From Paraburkholderia phenazinium (lineage in GTDB: Bacteria; Pseudomonadota; Gammaproteobacteria; Burkholderiales; Burkholderiaceae): a DNA stretch of 64,000 nt. The translations under genes and the position numbers were made by a program. Shown here in pieces: positions 1 to 9,626 of this stretch (the stretch's first letter is position 1; the number at the start of each line of letters is the position of its first letter). The notes beneath the pieces are model-generated. The model was not told the DNA's origin. It made no database searches and worked only from the letters and a program-made list of their open reading frames with translations. Location: contig NZ_FNCJ01000013.1 of assembly GCF_900100735.1 (NCBI RefSeq), positions 186,001-250,000 on the forward strand, in the 5' to 3' direction.

Positions 1-36
1 TGGCATCCACGACCGGAGGGAAGCAGCGCTTCTGCG

Positions 37-723
37 TCATGCAGAACTCTCATTGCGAATCTCACGCGGCGCAGGATGCGCGCGCGACGCCGTATGCTCG
101 AGAGGCCGGCCATGCTCGCGCACATGGCTGCGCTGCGGTTCGTGCCCAGCGGACAACTCAGGCGCGCCCGATGCAAGGTGCGACCACAGCGCGGGCAACA
201 TGCACTCAGTGACCATCAGCGGCGCACCATGGCGCTCGAACACCGAGCGGCGGGCCACCAGCGCCTGCGGATGCGCCCCACCGATCTCGCGCGCGGCCAG
301 CCGGTACAGCGGATGGCGCGCCGTGAGCCGGCGGCTCACCAGCGCCGAGCGCGCCACGCTGCTATCGCTGTAGAGCAATTCGGCAAGCGGCCGTGTGCGC
401 AGCCGTCGCATCGCCTGCCAGACGCCCACGCTGGCGGCCAGCGGCGCAATGCTATGCGCCGCGACGAACGGCGTGCCGTCCACCGACAAAACCACCTCCC
501 GCACCCACACCGGTGCACGCCGCTCGACGTCGAGCGCCGCGTGCTCGTCAGCCCACGGCGACGCGACGGTTTCGCGCGTGACGCGTACCGCAACCGCGCC
601 AAGCGTGCGCAGATGCGCGGTGAGCGAGCCCCCGCGGGTGAGCCAGTCTTTCTGGTCCCGGCTGAAACCGGGTAAGGGCGCGACGCGCCAGTGGGCGTCA
701 GCGGCGTCGAAACAGATAGCCAT
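37..723 (-). CDS. ubiC: Chorismate--pyruvate lyase (UbiC)
   Basis: The 228-aa product resembles chorismate lyase, which removes pyruvate from chorismate to give 4-hydroxybenzoate, the first step of ubiquinone synthesis, in the cytosol. The core runs to about residue 185. It contains the segment TECMLPALW, whose Glu aligns with the catalytic Glu of the family. The last 45 residues are hydrophilic and not part of the fold. The E. coli enzyme is about 165 aa, so both ends are somewhat long. The ATG at 723 has no clear Shine-Dalgarno. The gene stands alone: the OmpA-like lipoprotein gene to its right runs the other way. Confidence 0.85.
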   Translation of the reverse strand: MAICFDAADAHWRVAPLPGFSRDQKDWLTRGGSLTAHLRTLGAVAVRVTRETVASPWADEHAALDVERRAPVWVREVVLSVDGTPFVAAHSIAPLAASVGVWQAMRRLRTRPLAELLYSDSSVARSALVSRRLTARHPLYRLAAREIGGAHPQALVARRSVFERHGAPLMVTECMLPALWSHLASGAPELSAGHEPQRSHVREHGRPLEHTASRAHPAPREIRNESSA

Positions 724-963
724 GGTGTCGGATTATAACGGCGTGGTGTAGGGACGCACCTCGCGGCGCACAGCTTACAAGGTTCCCCAACGCCGCGCTT
801 TCAGGCTGACCCGCATCAACCCAAGCACAGCTTTCAGATAGGTCTGATTCTCCGCTCACCACTGCGCGCGATAAAAAGATCGGTGCATTGCCAAGTCGGC
901 GGTCCGGCCACCCACGTGTCACGGGCACGCCGTGTGATCAGATAGCAAAGGAGAACAACAGAG

Positions 964-1467
964 ATGAGAGCATTCCTGGGTGCAACCGCGTGTGCGGTGG
1001 CGCTGCTGACTTTGACCGGCTGCGCGTCGCCGCTGGATCGCGCCAAAGAGACGTCCTTGAATGAGGCCGTCGGCATTGAAGTGAAACCGGTCGCCGGTGG
1101 CATCTCCGTCAGGTTGCCTGAAGCTGCGCTGTTCGACTTCGGCAAATCGGAGATTCGCCCCGATGCCGTCGCCGTGATCAACCGTTCAGCGGTTTTGCTC
1201 AATCGCAGCAAGAAGCCGATCCTGGTCGAGGGCTATACGGACAATGTCGGCACGCTCGAATACAACCAGCAACTCTCGGAAACACGCGCCACCACGGTGG
1301 GTTATGCGCTGGTGGCACGGGGCGTGAAGATGGAGCGGATTCGCACGAAGGGAAATGCATACAACAATCCCGTGGCAAGCAACGATACGCCCGAGGGGCG
1401 CGCGCTGAACCGGCGCACCGAGATCGTGGTGCGCGGCGAGACGATGGATACGCTGATGGGACGTTAG
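964..1467 (+). CDS. OmpA-family outer-membrane lipoprotein
   Basis: The 167-aa protein starts with a lipoprotein signal ending in the lipobox LTGC (Cys about residue 20). An OmpA C-terminal peptidoglycan-binding domain fills residues 55-160. Typical segments are FDFGKSEIRPDA, VEGYTDNVG and NRRTEIVV, which carry the Asp and Arg that hold diaminopimelate in this family. It probably tethers the outer membrane to peptidoglycan. An AAGGAG sequence lies 10 bases before the ATG. The leaderless 240-base region upstream is shared with the divergent ubiC. Confidence 0.85.
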   Translation: MRAFLGATACAVALLTLTGCASPLDRAKETSLNEAVGIEVKPVAGGISVRLPEAALFDFGKSEIRPDAVAVINRSAVLLNRSKKPILVEGYTDNVGTLEYNQQLSETRATTVGYALVARGVKMERIRTKGNAYNNPVASNDTPEGRALNRRTEIVVRGETMDTLMGR

Positions 1468-1483
1468 AGTTTGCGCAGCCAGT

Positions 1484-3292
1484 TCATGCGCGGGTGTCCT
1501 GCAGGTAGTCTTGCAGGGCGCCTCGCACTTCTTCCAACACCGGCTCCCACCGGCCAAGCTCGCGCTGCCGAAACAGACGCGCCGACGGATACCATGGGCT
1601 GTCGGTGCGCTCGATCATCCAGCGCCAATCGGTGCAGGTGGGTAACAGGATCCACACGGGCCGGCCAGCCGCGCCCGCAAGGTGCGCGACTGCTGTGTCG
1701 ACGGTAATCACCAGGTCGAGCGCATTGAAGATGGCGAGCGTATCGGTGAAGTTGACGATTTCCGGGCCCAGCATGTGCATGCCGATCTCCCCCGGCAAGG
1801 CAGCCGCTTCCTCCCCGGCGCGACCCATCTGCACCGAAAACCACTTCACGCCGGGTTGCTCGATGATGATCCGAAACCGCTCCAACGGAATCGAGCGAAA
1901 GCGGTCGAGCCCGTAAGCCGGATTTCCCGCCCAGACCAGCCCGATACGCTTTCTGCGCGTCGCAGACCGATCCGCATCATCGATCGCATCGATCGCATCG
2001 ATCGCATCGAGCCGCTTCTGCCAGCGGCGAGCGTCATCGGGCGCGGCAGTCAGATAGGGCATGGCGAGCGGGAGCATCGACGGTTCGAGTTTCATATGCT
2101 CCGGCATCCTGAGCATGCGGCACCAGTAATCGTATGGCCCGGGCGGCACCGTGGTCCAGGCTGCGTGAACACCGGCCGCGTTGCGCGCGAGTTCACCCAA
2201 CGGCGCCTCGACCCAGACGTCGACGCTCGCGCCTTGCCGGTGCAGCCAGTCGGCCAGCCGCAAGAACTGGAGTTGATCCCCAAGCCCCTGCTCGCCAACC
2301 AGCAGAAACCTGCACCCTGCGACGGGCTCGCCCTGCCACTCTGGATAACCAGGACGAACCAGATCGTGGTTTTCAGGCAGGGCTTCATGCCAGCGGTACT
2401 GTTTCCAGCCCCGTTCGAAGTCACCGAGACGCAGTTGGGTCGCCGCTAGATTGAATTGCATGCGCGGGTTGTCGGGCAGCAGTTCCGCGGCCTCGATGGT
2501 ATGCACGCGCATAGGGTCGAATTTGCCGAGCGTGTTGAACGCGTATGACGCATTGTGATGCAGCCATGCATTCTGCGGATCGACGGCGAGCCCCTGCACC
2601 GCCACACCGATGGCCTCCCTGAAGCGGTGGATGCTGTTCATTGCGAAGGCGAGCCGCTCGAGCGCGGCGGCGTCGCCGGCAAAGCGCGTACGGAGCTTGG
2701 CGAGCAGTCCGTCGATCTGGGTGTCGCGTCCGGCTTGCGACATGGCAGTGATCAGCTCGAGCGCGTCGGAGATCTGGGTCGAGTCGAGCGCCCAGGCTCT
2801 TTGCCAATAGTCTGCGGCTTCATCCAACTGGCCAAGCTCCGAGCTCACTCGGGCCAAGCCAAGCACCGCATGATGCAGCCCCGGATCCAGTTCAAGCGCC
2901 TTGCTGTAATGCAAGCGCGCCTCGGCGAAGCGGTTGGACAAGCGCAGAGAATCGGCCAGATTCCGATGCAGGGTGACCGTGCTGCCCGCAAGGCTAAGCG
3001 CGCGATGATAGAACGCTTCCGCCGCCACCAGATCTCCCGTCGCGCTGGCCAGAATCCCGCGATGCTCCCAGATGTCCGCCCGCTGCGGAGCAGCGCTCAG
3101 CGCCGCGTCCAGATACTGACGCGACCGGTCGTTCTGCTCCAGACGAAAGCAGGCAATACCCATTCTGTGCAGCGCATGCGCATGCTGGGGTTGCAGTGCC
3201 AGCACCTGCTGGTATTGCTGCATCGCTTCATGGGTCTCATGCGCTGTCAGACAGGCGTCAGCGCGTGCGATCAGTGCATCGATTTCTTCCAT
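1484..3292 (-). CDS. TPR protein with C-terminal glycosyltransferase-like domain
   Basis: The 602-aa protein has tetratricopeptide repeats over about residues 1-300, followed by a GT-B-like domain. That domain resembles the ADP-heptose/O-GlcNAc-transferase type and includes VGEQGLGDQLQFLR and VITVDTAVAHLAGAAGRPVW, the usual nucleotide-sugar-binding segment. The substrate is unknown; proteins of this type often modify surface or flagellar structures. It lies 62 bases after a paralogue of the same architecture in the same direction, so the pair is probably one operon. A 9-base tandem repeat inside the gene adds Asp-Ala-Ile triplets near residue 430. Confidence 0.75.
   Translation of the reverse strand: MEEIDALIARADACLTAHETHEAMQQYQQVLALQPQHAHALHRMGIACFRLEQNDRSRQYLDAALSAAPQRADIWEHRGILASATGDLVAAEAFYHRALSLAGSTVTLHRNLADSLRLSNRFAEARLHYSKALELDPGLHHAVLGLARVSSELGQLDEAADYWQRAWALDSTQISDALELITAMSQAGRDTQIDGLLAKLRTRFAGDAAALERLAFAMNSIHRFREAIGVAVQGLAVDPQNAWLHHNASYAFNTLGKFDPMRVHTIEAAELLPDNPRMQFNLAATQLRLGDFERGWKQYRWHEALPENHDLVRPGYPEWQGEPVAGCRFLLVGEQGLGDQLQFLRLADWLHRQGASVDVWVEAPLGELARNAAGVHAAWTTVPPGPYDYWCRMLRMPEHMKLEPSMLPLAMPYLTAAPDDARRWQKRLDAIDAIDAIDDADRSATRRKRIGLVWAGNPAYGLDRFRSIPLERFRIIIEQPGVKWFSVQMGRAGEEAAALPGEIGMHMLGPEIVNFTDTLAIFNALDLVITVDTAVAHLAGAAGRPVWILLPTCTDWRWMIERTDSPWYPSARLFRQRELGRWEPVLEEVRGALQDYLQDTRA
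1979..2013 (+). repeat. 9-bp in-frame tandem repeat (ATCGATCGC unit)
   Basis: About three and a half copies of the unit ATCGATCGC lie head to tail inside the first TPR-glycosyltransferase gene. Because the unit is nine bases, copy-number change would add or remove three residues (Asp-Ala-Ile) without shifting the frame. The repeat falls in the stretch between the TPR and the glycosyltransferase core. Confidence 0.8.
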
Positions 3293-3354
3293 GCGGGTCG
3301 AGAAAAAAGTTCGTGTATAGACGCGCTCTGGATTCCGGCGCGCCGGTCAGCGCC

Positions 3355-5169
3355 TCACTGCGCTGCGCGCCTCTGCGCCATCGTCTCCAGGCGCGCCACC
3401 ACCCGCTCGACCACGGGTGCCCATGCACCCGGCTCGGGCTGCCGGTAGAGCTCGACGGAGTCGTACCAGGGTTGCGTTTGCGCGTTGCCCCAAGACCAGT
3501 GCGAGACGTGATCGAGCATCGCCAGCACCGGCGCACCCAGCGCGCCACCGAGATGGAGCGGCGCGCTGTCGATGGTCACGACGGCATCGAGTGCCGTGAC
3601 ATGCGCCGCCACGTCGTCGAAGCCGGCCTCATAGAACCCGGTCAGGTCATGCACGCGACAACCTTGCGCTGCGATGGCCGCGACATCCGCGCTCCAGCCA
3701 GGCGTCAGCGGATGAAACACCACGCCAGGCAGCGCAAGCAGCGGCGCGAGTTCCGCGAGAGGGATGGAACGTTTGGCGTCGCGCCGGTGCGTGGGGCTGC
3801 CGCGCCATACAAGGCCAACATGCAGCGAAGCTGGCTGCGCATCGGCCCCCCTCACCTTGCTTTGCCATTGCGCGACACGCTGCGAATCCGGTTGCAGGTA
3901 AGGCGCACCGCGCACCTGCTCCGGCTGCAGGCCGAGCGTGAGCGGCAAGCTCATGACCGGCAAGCCGAAGTCGGGCTTGCCGAGCGGCCCGTCTTCGATC
4001 GACACGCAATCGGCGTAAAAGCGCGCGAGCAACGGCTGCAGCGCCCGGCGCACTGCCAGCACCAGCCGACCGCCTTCATCATGGACGCGCGCGCCCAGTT
4101 CCGGCACGAACCGCACCATCTGGATATCGTCGCCGTTACCCTGCTCGCTGTGCACGACCAGCGTCTTGCCGGCCAGCGGCTCGCCACGCCAGCGCGGGCA
4201 CAGGTTCGCCAGCACGGAAATCACGTTGTTCGCTTCACGGTCGTTGCGTTTGAGCCGCGCTTCGAAACGCGCCCACCCGGCGGACCAGTCGCCACGGCGC
4301 AACTCCAGGTCGGCAAGATCGAGCGCTGACATCGCGGCATTCGGGTCGAGCGCGAGCGAAGCATGCAGCGTCGCCTCGCTTTCGCTGTACCGCGCCTGCT
4401 CGGCGAGGTACTGGGCAATAGCGGCGATCACCACCGCATTACCTGGCGCGGCCGCATCGACCGCGCGCATTGTCGCCTCGGCGCCTGCCGCGTCGTTGCG
4501 TTGCCATTGCGCGTGACTCAGTTGCCAGGCCATTTCCGTATCAGCCGGATTCCTGGCGAGCACCTCGCGGCAGACCCGCTCGACCGTGTCCCAATCGCGC
4601 ATCTCCCGATACGCCAACGCGAGATGCAGCGGCAAGGCGGAATGAAGCGCCGGGTCGAGCGCGTAGGCTCGCGCGAGCGCCTCGCGCCGCTCGGTGTTAG
4701 CCACGGCACTGGGCAGTGACGACAGCGCGATCGCCAGCCACCAGGGTGCGCGCGCATCTTGAGGCGCGAGGCGACTGTAAGCGCGCAGCATATGCGCCGC
4801 AGCCGAATGCGCCCGGCAATGGTCGATCAGCCAGACAATCCAACCGATCGATGCCTCGACAGGTTGCGCCGCAACGGCCAGCTCGCTGTGATGCTGCGCT
4901 ACCTCCTGGCGGCCCAGTGCGTCGGCAAACAGCGCGATGCGCGCATAGCGGCCACCGCTCATGCTCTCCCCCGCACCCAGCGAGGCACTGTGGTACGCCT
5001 GCTCGAAGTGCCCGGCGCCCGCACACAGGTCGGCATGAAGCTGCGGCGTCAGGCCGTCTTGCGCCAAGGCGACAGCGCGCTCCTGGGCGGCCTCGAAGCC
5101 GTGCTCGCGCAAGGCGGACCACACGAGATAGACAGGATCGGCCGACGTGGCTGCGTTTGTTTCGGACAT
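3355..5169 (-). CDS. TPR protein with C-terminal glycosyltransferase-like domain (paralogue)
   Basis: The 604-aa protein has the same layout as its downstream neighbour. Helical TPR-like repeats occupy about residues 1-300. A GT-B-like C-terminal half follows, with LVVHSEQGNGDDIQMVRF and a late VVTIDSAPLHLGGALGAPV, which is the equivalent of VITVDTAVAHL in the paralogue. I chose the ATG at 5169 (MSETNAAT). A GTG at 5211 would add 14 residues, and a GGAGG sequence lies between the two, so the start is uncertain. The pair looks like a tandem duplication that has since diverged. Confidence 0.72.
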   Translation of the reverse strand: MSETNAATSADPVYLVWSALREHGFEAAQERAVALAQDGLTPQLHADLCAGAGHFEQAYHSASLGAGESMSGGRYARIALFADALGRQEVAQHHSELAVAAQPVEASIGWIVWLIDHCRAHSAAAHMLRAYSRLAPQDARAPWWLAIALSSLPSAVANTERREALARAYALDPALHSALPLHLALAYREMRDWDTVERVCREVLARNPADTEMAWQLSHAQWQRNDAAGAEATMRAVDAAAPGNAVVIAAIAQYLAEQARYSESEATLHASLALDPNAAMSALDLADLELRRGDWSAGWARFEARLKRNDREANNVISVLANLCPRWRGEPLAGKTLVVHSEQGNGDDIQMVRFVPELGARVHDEGGRLVLAVRRALQPLLARFYADCVSIEDGPLGKPDFGLPVMSLPLTLGLQPEQVRGAPYLQPDSQRVAQWQSKVRGADAQPASLHVGLVWRGSPTHRRDAKRSIPLAELAPLLALPGVVFHPLTPGWSADVAAIAAQGCRVHDLTGFYEAGFDDVAAHVTALDAVVTIDSAPLHLGGALGAPVLAMLDHVSHWSWGNAQTQPWYDSVELYRQPEPGAWAPVVERVVARLETMAQRRAAQ

Positions 5170-5323
5170 GAGAAGGAACCGGGAAATGACAATGAGACCT
5201 CCGCTCGCCACACGCAGTAATCGAAGTCATTGCAAGATCGATCGCGCGTCCGGAGCGGGAACCCCACAGGATATGATGAAATTTCCCTACGTCATCTCAT
5301 ATTCAAATCTCAAAATAATCGCG

Positions 5324-5352
5324 TTGATAATTTTTATTTAGTAAACCATACT
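5324..5352 (+). promoter_or_regulatory. Candidate sigma-70 promoter
   Basis: TTGATA and CATACT are separated by 17 bases in an unusually AT-rich stretch, 71 bases upstream of the TTG start of the small gene at 5423. The match is by eye only. Confidence 0.35.
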
Positions 5353-5422
5353 GATTTTCCGTTCTGTCGAACGAAACCCGCCTTTTTAAGCCATATTCAG
5401 AACAATCGTAAAGGAAACGAAA

Positions 5423-5755
5423 TTGAATAAGAACGGAAAAGAAACCTCTGATCGCATCGCACATCTGGCCGCCCTGGTACTAAGACGACCCGATGCACTC
5501 CCTATCGAAAAGGAACTGGCAGGTTCAGCGCTAGCGCAGCACCACACGTCGAAGCACACCAGCGCGGCGATAGGTAGTCTGGCGGCAAAGATATTGGCGG
5601 ACCGCAGTGCGTGTGAGGAAGCGAAGGAGCTGGCGGGGTCCGTGCTCACGCAGGTTCGTCAGCACGAGCACGCTCCGGCGCGTCAAAAGATAGACCTTGA
5701 CCTGCCAACAATCGGGCAACGACCGGCTAATGATCGGCCAATAACTGGACAATAA
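5423..5755 (+). CDS. Hypothetical protein, 110 aa
   Basis: No family is recognised. The start is a TTG at 5423 with AAGGAAA eight bases upstream, which makes the gene believable despite its size. The product is hydrophilic. It has two similar segments, ELAGSALAQ and ELAGSVLTQ, about 45 residues apart, so it may contain a degenerate duplicated helical unit. The C-terminal 25 residues are rich in Pro, Arg and Gln. It stands alone between two minus-strand genes. Confidence 0.55.
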   Translation: MNKNGKETSDRIAHLAALVLRRPDALPIEKELAGSALAQHHTSKHTSAAIGSLAAKILADRSACEEAKELAGSVLTQVRQHEHAPARQKIDLDLPTIGQRPANDRPITGQ

Positions 5756-5836
5756 GCGCCCAACAAGCGCCTACCGGGCAGCGGTTCGTCCACGTCGCAG
5801 CCTGTCGTGCGACGCGTACCGCTGCAGTGTGCAAAA

Positions 5837-5864
5837 AAAATGCGCTGCCAAGCAGCGCATTTTT
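5837..5864. terminator. Bidirectional rho-independent terminator
   Basis: The stem TGCGCTGC/GCAGCGCA has a three-base loop and is flanked by A-rich sequence on the left and TTTTT on the right, so it can work in both directions. It sits between the ends of htpG (minus) and the 110-aa gene (plus). Confidence 0.85.
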
Positions 5865-5910
5865 CAACTTACTGACCCGTCAAAAACCGGCGTCTCAAGC
5901 TCTCCCCGCC

Positions 5911-7809
5911 TCAACCCGCGCGAGCCAGCAGCAACGCATTGGTCCGCTTGACGAAGCTCGCCGGATCTTCCAGCGCGCCGCCTTCCGCGAGCAATGCCTG
6001 GTCGAACAGCAGGTGGCACCAGTCGTCGAAATTCGCGGTATCCGCATGCAGACCCTTCACCAGAGCGTGCTCCGGATTCACTTCGAGAATCGGATGGAAC
6101 GACGGCGCGTTCTGGCCCGCAGCCTTCAGCATGCGCTGCAGGTAGCCGCTCATCTCACCATCGTCGGCCACGAGACAGGACGGCGAATCGGTCAGACGGA
6201 ACGTCAGACGCACGTCCTTCGCCTTGTCCTTGAGCGCTTCCTTCATCTTCTCGACCAGCGGCTTCAGCTCTTCGCTGACCTTCTCCTGAGCCTGCTTTTC
6301 TTCGTCGTTCAAGGCGCCCAGATCGAGATCGCCACGCGCCACGCTTTGCAGCGGCTTGCCGTCGAATTCATTGAGGAACGACAGCATCCATTCGTCGACG
6401 CGGTCCGTCAGCAGCAGCACTTCCACGCCCTTCTTGCGGAACACCTCGAGGTGCGGGCTATGGGTCGCGGCCTGGAAGGTGTCGGCGGTGACGTAGTAGA
6501 TCTTGGTCTGCTCGGGCTTCATGCGCGCGACGTAATCCGCCAGCGCAACATTCTGCTCCGGCGAATCCGTATGCGTCGACGCAAAGCGCAGCAGCTTGGC
6601 GATCCGGTCCTTGTTGGCAAAGTCTTCGCCCACGCCTTCTTTCAGCGCCTGACCGAATTCCTTCCAGAAGGTCGCGTACTTTTGCTTGCCGGCATCGTCC
6701 TCGGCATTCGCCAGCTCTTCGAGCATCGACAGCGAGCGCTTCGTCACGCCTTCGCGGATCGCCTTCACGTCGCGGCTTTCCTGGAGGATTTCGCGCGACA
6801 CGTTCAGCGGCAGGTCGCTCGAATCGACCACACCCTTCACGAAACGCAGATACGCGGGCAGCAGTTGCTCGGCGTCGTCCATGATGAAGACGCGCTTCAC
6901 ATACAGCTTCAGCCCGCCGCGATGGTCGCGGTTCCACATGTCGAACGGCGCCGCGCTCGGCACATACAGCAGTTGCGTGTATTCGCTACGGCCTTCGACG
7001 CGGTTATGCGTCCAGGTCAGCGGATCCTGATGATCGTGCGACAGGTGCTGGTAGAACTGCTTGTACTGCTCGTCCGTGATGTCGTTCTTCGAACGGGTCC
7101 ACAGCGCGCTTGCCTGGTTGACGGTCTCGTCCTCGTCCTTCGTGACCATCTCGCTCTTTTCCGCGTCCCATTCTTCCTTCTTCATCAGGATGGGCAGCGC
7201 GACGTGGTCCGAGTACTTCTGGATGATCGACTTCAGGCGGTGCGACGACAGCAGTTCGTCTTCGTCGGCGCGCAGATGCAGCGTGATGGTTGTGCCGCGT
7301 TGCGCGCGCTCGATCGTCTCCACCGCGAAATCGCCCTCGCCGGCGCTTTCCCAGCGCACGCCTTCGGCCGCCGCCAAACCGGCACGGCGCGTTTCGACCG
7401 TGATCTTGTCGGCAACGATAAAGCCCGAGTAGAAGCCCACGCCGAACTGGCCGATCAGCGCCGCGTCCTTCTGCTGGTCGCCGGAGAGCTTGCCGAAGAA
7501 TTCCTTGGTGCCCGAGCGCGCGATCGTGCCGAGGTGCGAAATCGCTTCGTCGCGGCTCATGCCGATACCGTTGTCGTCGATCGTGACGGTGCGGGCGGCC
7601 TTGTCGTACGACACGCGAATCCGCAGGTTCGGGTCGTTTTCGTAGAGCGCGTTGTTTTCGATGGCTTCGAAGCGCAGCTTGTCTGCCGCATCCGAGGCGT
7701 TCGAGATCAGCTCGCGCAGGAAAATTTCCTTGTTGCTGTACAGCGAATGGATCATCAGTTGCAGAAGCTGTTTCACTTCTGCCTGAAAGCTCATGGTTTC
7801 TTGTGCCAT
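5911..7809 (-). CDS. htpG: Chaperone HtpG (Hsp90)
   Basis: The 632-aa cytosolic ATP-dependent chaperone has the full GHKL ATPase domain (ELISNASDA, DNGIGM, GQFGVGFYSGF in the first 130 residues), then the middle and dimerisation domains. The length equals that of typical bacterial HtpG. I chose the ATG at 7809 (MAQETMSF) because GAGGAAG precedes it; a longer reading frame to 7875 adds 22 unrelated residues. The gene is followed by a strong terminator and appears monocistronic. Confidence 0.97.
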   Translation of the reverse strand: MAQETMSFQAEVKQLLQLMIHSLYSNKEIFLRELISNASDAADKLRFEAIENNALYENDPNLRIRVSYDKAARTVTIDDNGIGMSRDEAISHLGTIARSGTKEFFGKLSGDQQKDAALIGQFGVGFYSGFIVADKITVETRRAGLAAAEGVRWESAGEGDFAVETIERAQRGTTITLHLRADEDELLSSHRLKSIIQKYSDHVALPILMKKEEWDAEKSEMVTKDEDETVNQASALWTRSKNDITDEQYKQFYQHLSHDHQDPLTWTHNRVEGRSEYTQLLYVPSAAPFDMWNRDHRGGLKLYVKRVFIMDDAEQLLPAYLRFVKGVVDSSDLPLNVSREILQESRDVKAIREGVTKRSLSMLEELANAEDDAGKQKYATFWKEFGQALKEGVGEDFANKDRIAKLLRFASTHTDSPEQNVALADYVARMKPEQTKIYYVTADTFQAATHSPHLEVFRKKGVEVLLLTDRVDEWMLSFLNEFDGKPLQSVARGDLDLGALNDEEKQAQEKVSEELKPLVEKMKEALKDKAKDVRLTFRLTDSPSCLVADDGEMSGYLQRMLKAAGQNAPSFHPILEVNPEHALVKGLHADTANFDDWCHLLFDQALLAEGGALEDPASFVKRTNALLLARAG

Positions 7810-7916
7810 GGTCAGACTTCCTCTCTGTGTGTTGCGGTTGATTCGGTGGCGGGCGTGAGCGGCGACGCGGCTCACGCAGCGGATCGGGGGCCTAATTGGG
7901 TACTATCGGCGCCATT

Positions 7917-9371
7917 TCAAGAGGCGCGCCGCGCGACCCCGTCCAGATAACGGCACAGGAACGGCGACAGCGCCGGGTCGCCGCAATTGGCGACGTTAAA
8001 ACGGGTCCAGCTAGAGGGCGACTGCTGCGGCGAAAACAGGCTCCCCGGCGTCAGCAGAAAGCCCGCTTCATGCGCAGCGGCGGCCAGCACGTCCGAATCG
8101 ACGCCGGTATCGGCCCACAGGAACATCCCCGCGCCGGGGGTCTGGAACAGCGTCAGGCCGGTCTTTTCCAGCATCCGGGCGGTCTTGTCGCGCACCCCGT
8201 CCAGACGCGCGCGCAGCTTCTCGACGTGCCGCCGGTAGTGGCCCTCGGTGAGGATCTTGTACAGCACGCGCTCGTTCAGTTCGGGGCTCGTCATGCCGAC
8301 CAGCATCTTCTGGTCCGTGACGGCTCTCGCCACCTCCGGCGCACAGGCGATGAAACCAACGCGCAGGTTGGGCGCGAGCGTCTTCGAAAAGCTGCTGAGG
8401 TAGATCACGCGCTTTAACTGGTCGAGGCTTGCGAGGCGGGTGGCCGGATAGCCGGGCGGGCACAGATCGCCGTAGATATCGTCTTCGACGACGATGAAAT
8501 CGTATTCTTCGGCGAGACGCAGGATGCGAAACGCCTGCGCCGCGGTCAGCGAGGTGCCGGTGGGGTTCTGCAACACCGAGTTGATCACAAGCATTTTCGG
8601 GCGCCACGTCTGCAACAGCGTCTCGAGCGCGTCCAGATCCGGGCCGTCGGGGGTGTACGGCATGCCGACGAGGCGCGCACCCTGCGACGCGAAACGGCCG
8701 AACATCTGGAACCAGGCCGGATCGCCGACGATCACCGCATCGCCGGGCTGCACGAAGATGCGCGCAATCAGATCGATTGCCTGGGTGATGCCCGAGGTGA
8801 GCACGATCTGCTCCGGCGACGCACCGATTTCCAGTTCCTCGAGCCGGGTCTGCAACTGCTGGCGCAGCGGCAGGAAGCCTTGCGCCGTGCCGAAACCGAG
8901 CATCTGCGCCCCGCTTTGCCGGCCCAGGGTGCGCAGCGCGCCGGTAATCAGTTCGCCGTCGAGCCAGCGGCTCGGCAAGTACCCTAGACCGGGACCGCGT
9001 TCCGGGCGGGTCGAGGTTTGCAGCATGTTGCGCAGCAGCCAGACCACGTCGATCGTGCTCGAAACGGGCGCGGCCTCGGTATTCTGACGGCGCTCGCCGG
9101 GCATTGGGGCAACCAGACGCTCGCGCACGTAGAACCCGGAGCCGCGCCGCGAATCCAGGTAGCCTTGCGCAACAAGGCGCTCATACGCCTCCACCACCGT
9201 GAAGCGCGACACGCCCTTGTCGAGCGCCAGCTTGCGGATGGACGGCATGCGCATGCCGGCGCGGAACACGCGCTCCTCGATACGGCGGCGCGCCCACTGG
9301 ACGAGTTGGTCGACAAGCGTCAGCGACGAGGCGTCATGCGGGGCGGGAATCTGGTCGAGCGCGGTGGACAT
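7917..9371 (-). CDS. MocR-type transcriptional regulator (GntR HTH + aminotransferase fold)
   Basis: The 484-aa protein has an N-terminal GntR winged helix (about residues 18-90, with PSIRKLALDKGVSRFTVVEAY) fused to a fold-type I aminotransferase domain. The PLP lysine is in IYLSSFSKTLAPNLRVGF. MocR proteins bind PLP and regulate vitamin B6 or amino-acid genes rather than catalysing transamination. The start is the ATG at 9371. It is divergent from the VOC/aminotransferase/RidA group, which it may control from the 255-base intergenic region; that target is inference. Confidence 0.88.
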   Translation of the reverse strand: MSTALDQIPAPHDASSLTLVDQLVQWARRRIEERVFRAGMRMPSIRKLALDKGVSRFTVVEAYERLVAQGYLDSRRGSGFYVRERLVAPMPGERRQNTEAAPVSSTIDVVWLLRNMLQTSTRPERGPGLGYLPSRWLDGELITGALRTLGRQSGAQMLGFGTAQGFLPLRQQLQTRLEELEIGASPEQIVLTSGITQAIDLIARIFVQPGDAVIVGDPAWFQMFGRFASQGARLVGMPYTPDGPDLDALETLLQTWRPKMLVINSVLQNPTGTSLTAAQAFRILRLAEEYDFIVVEDDIYGDLCPPGYPATRLASLDQLKRVIYLSSFSKTLAPNLRVGFIACAPEVARAVTDQKMLVGMTSPELNERVLYKILTEGHYRRHVEKLRARLDGVRDKTARMLEKTGLTLFQTPGAGMFLWADTGVDSDVLAAAAHEAGFLLTPGSLFSPQQSPSSWTRFNVANCGDPALSPFLCRYLDGVARRAS

Positions 9372-9626
9372 GGTGGGCTCCAACTGTACCGAACACTATC
9401 TCGCCGATTGTACCGTTACTGTGCAGGTCACGAACGCTACATTCGAACTGAAGCGGTGGCACGAAAATCGGCTTGGGCGCGCCGTCTCGCAGATGCCGAA
9501 CCATGCCAATCGCCAGACCTCACCGGCAAACGGTTATGCTTACGGCCCCGGCACCGCCGTCGGCCCTGCCGCAGGTACGCCGCGGGTTTGCCTGTCTCAC
9601 CGCAGAATCCGTCTTTGTTCACCGCC

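Noticed and set aside
5827..7950. A 707-codon plus-strand frame opposite htpG
   Set aside because: It is the mirror frame of a GC-rich conserved gene; its composition is Arg/Leu/Gln-rich without any domain.
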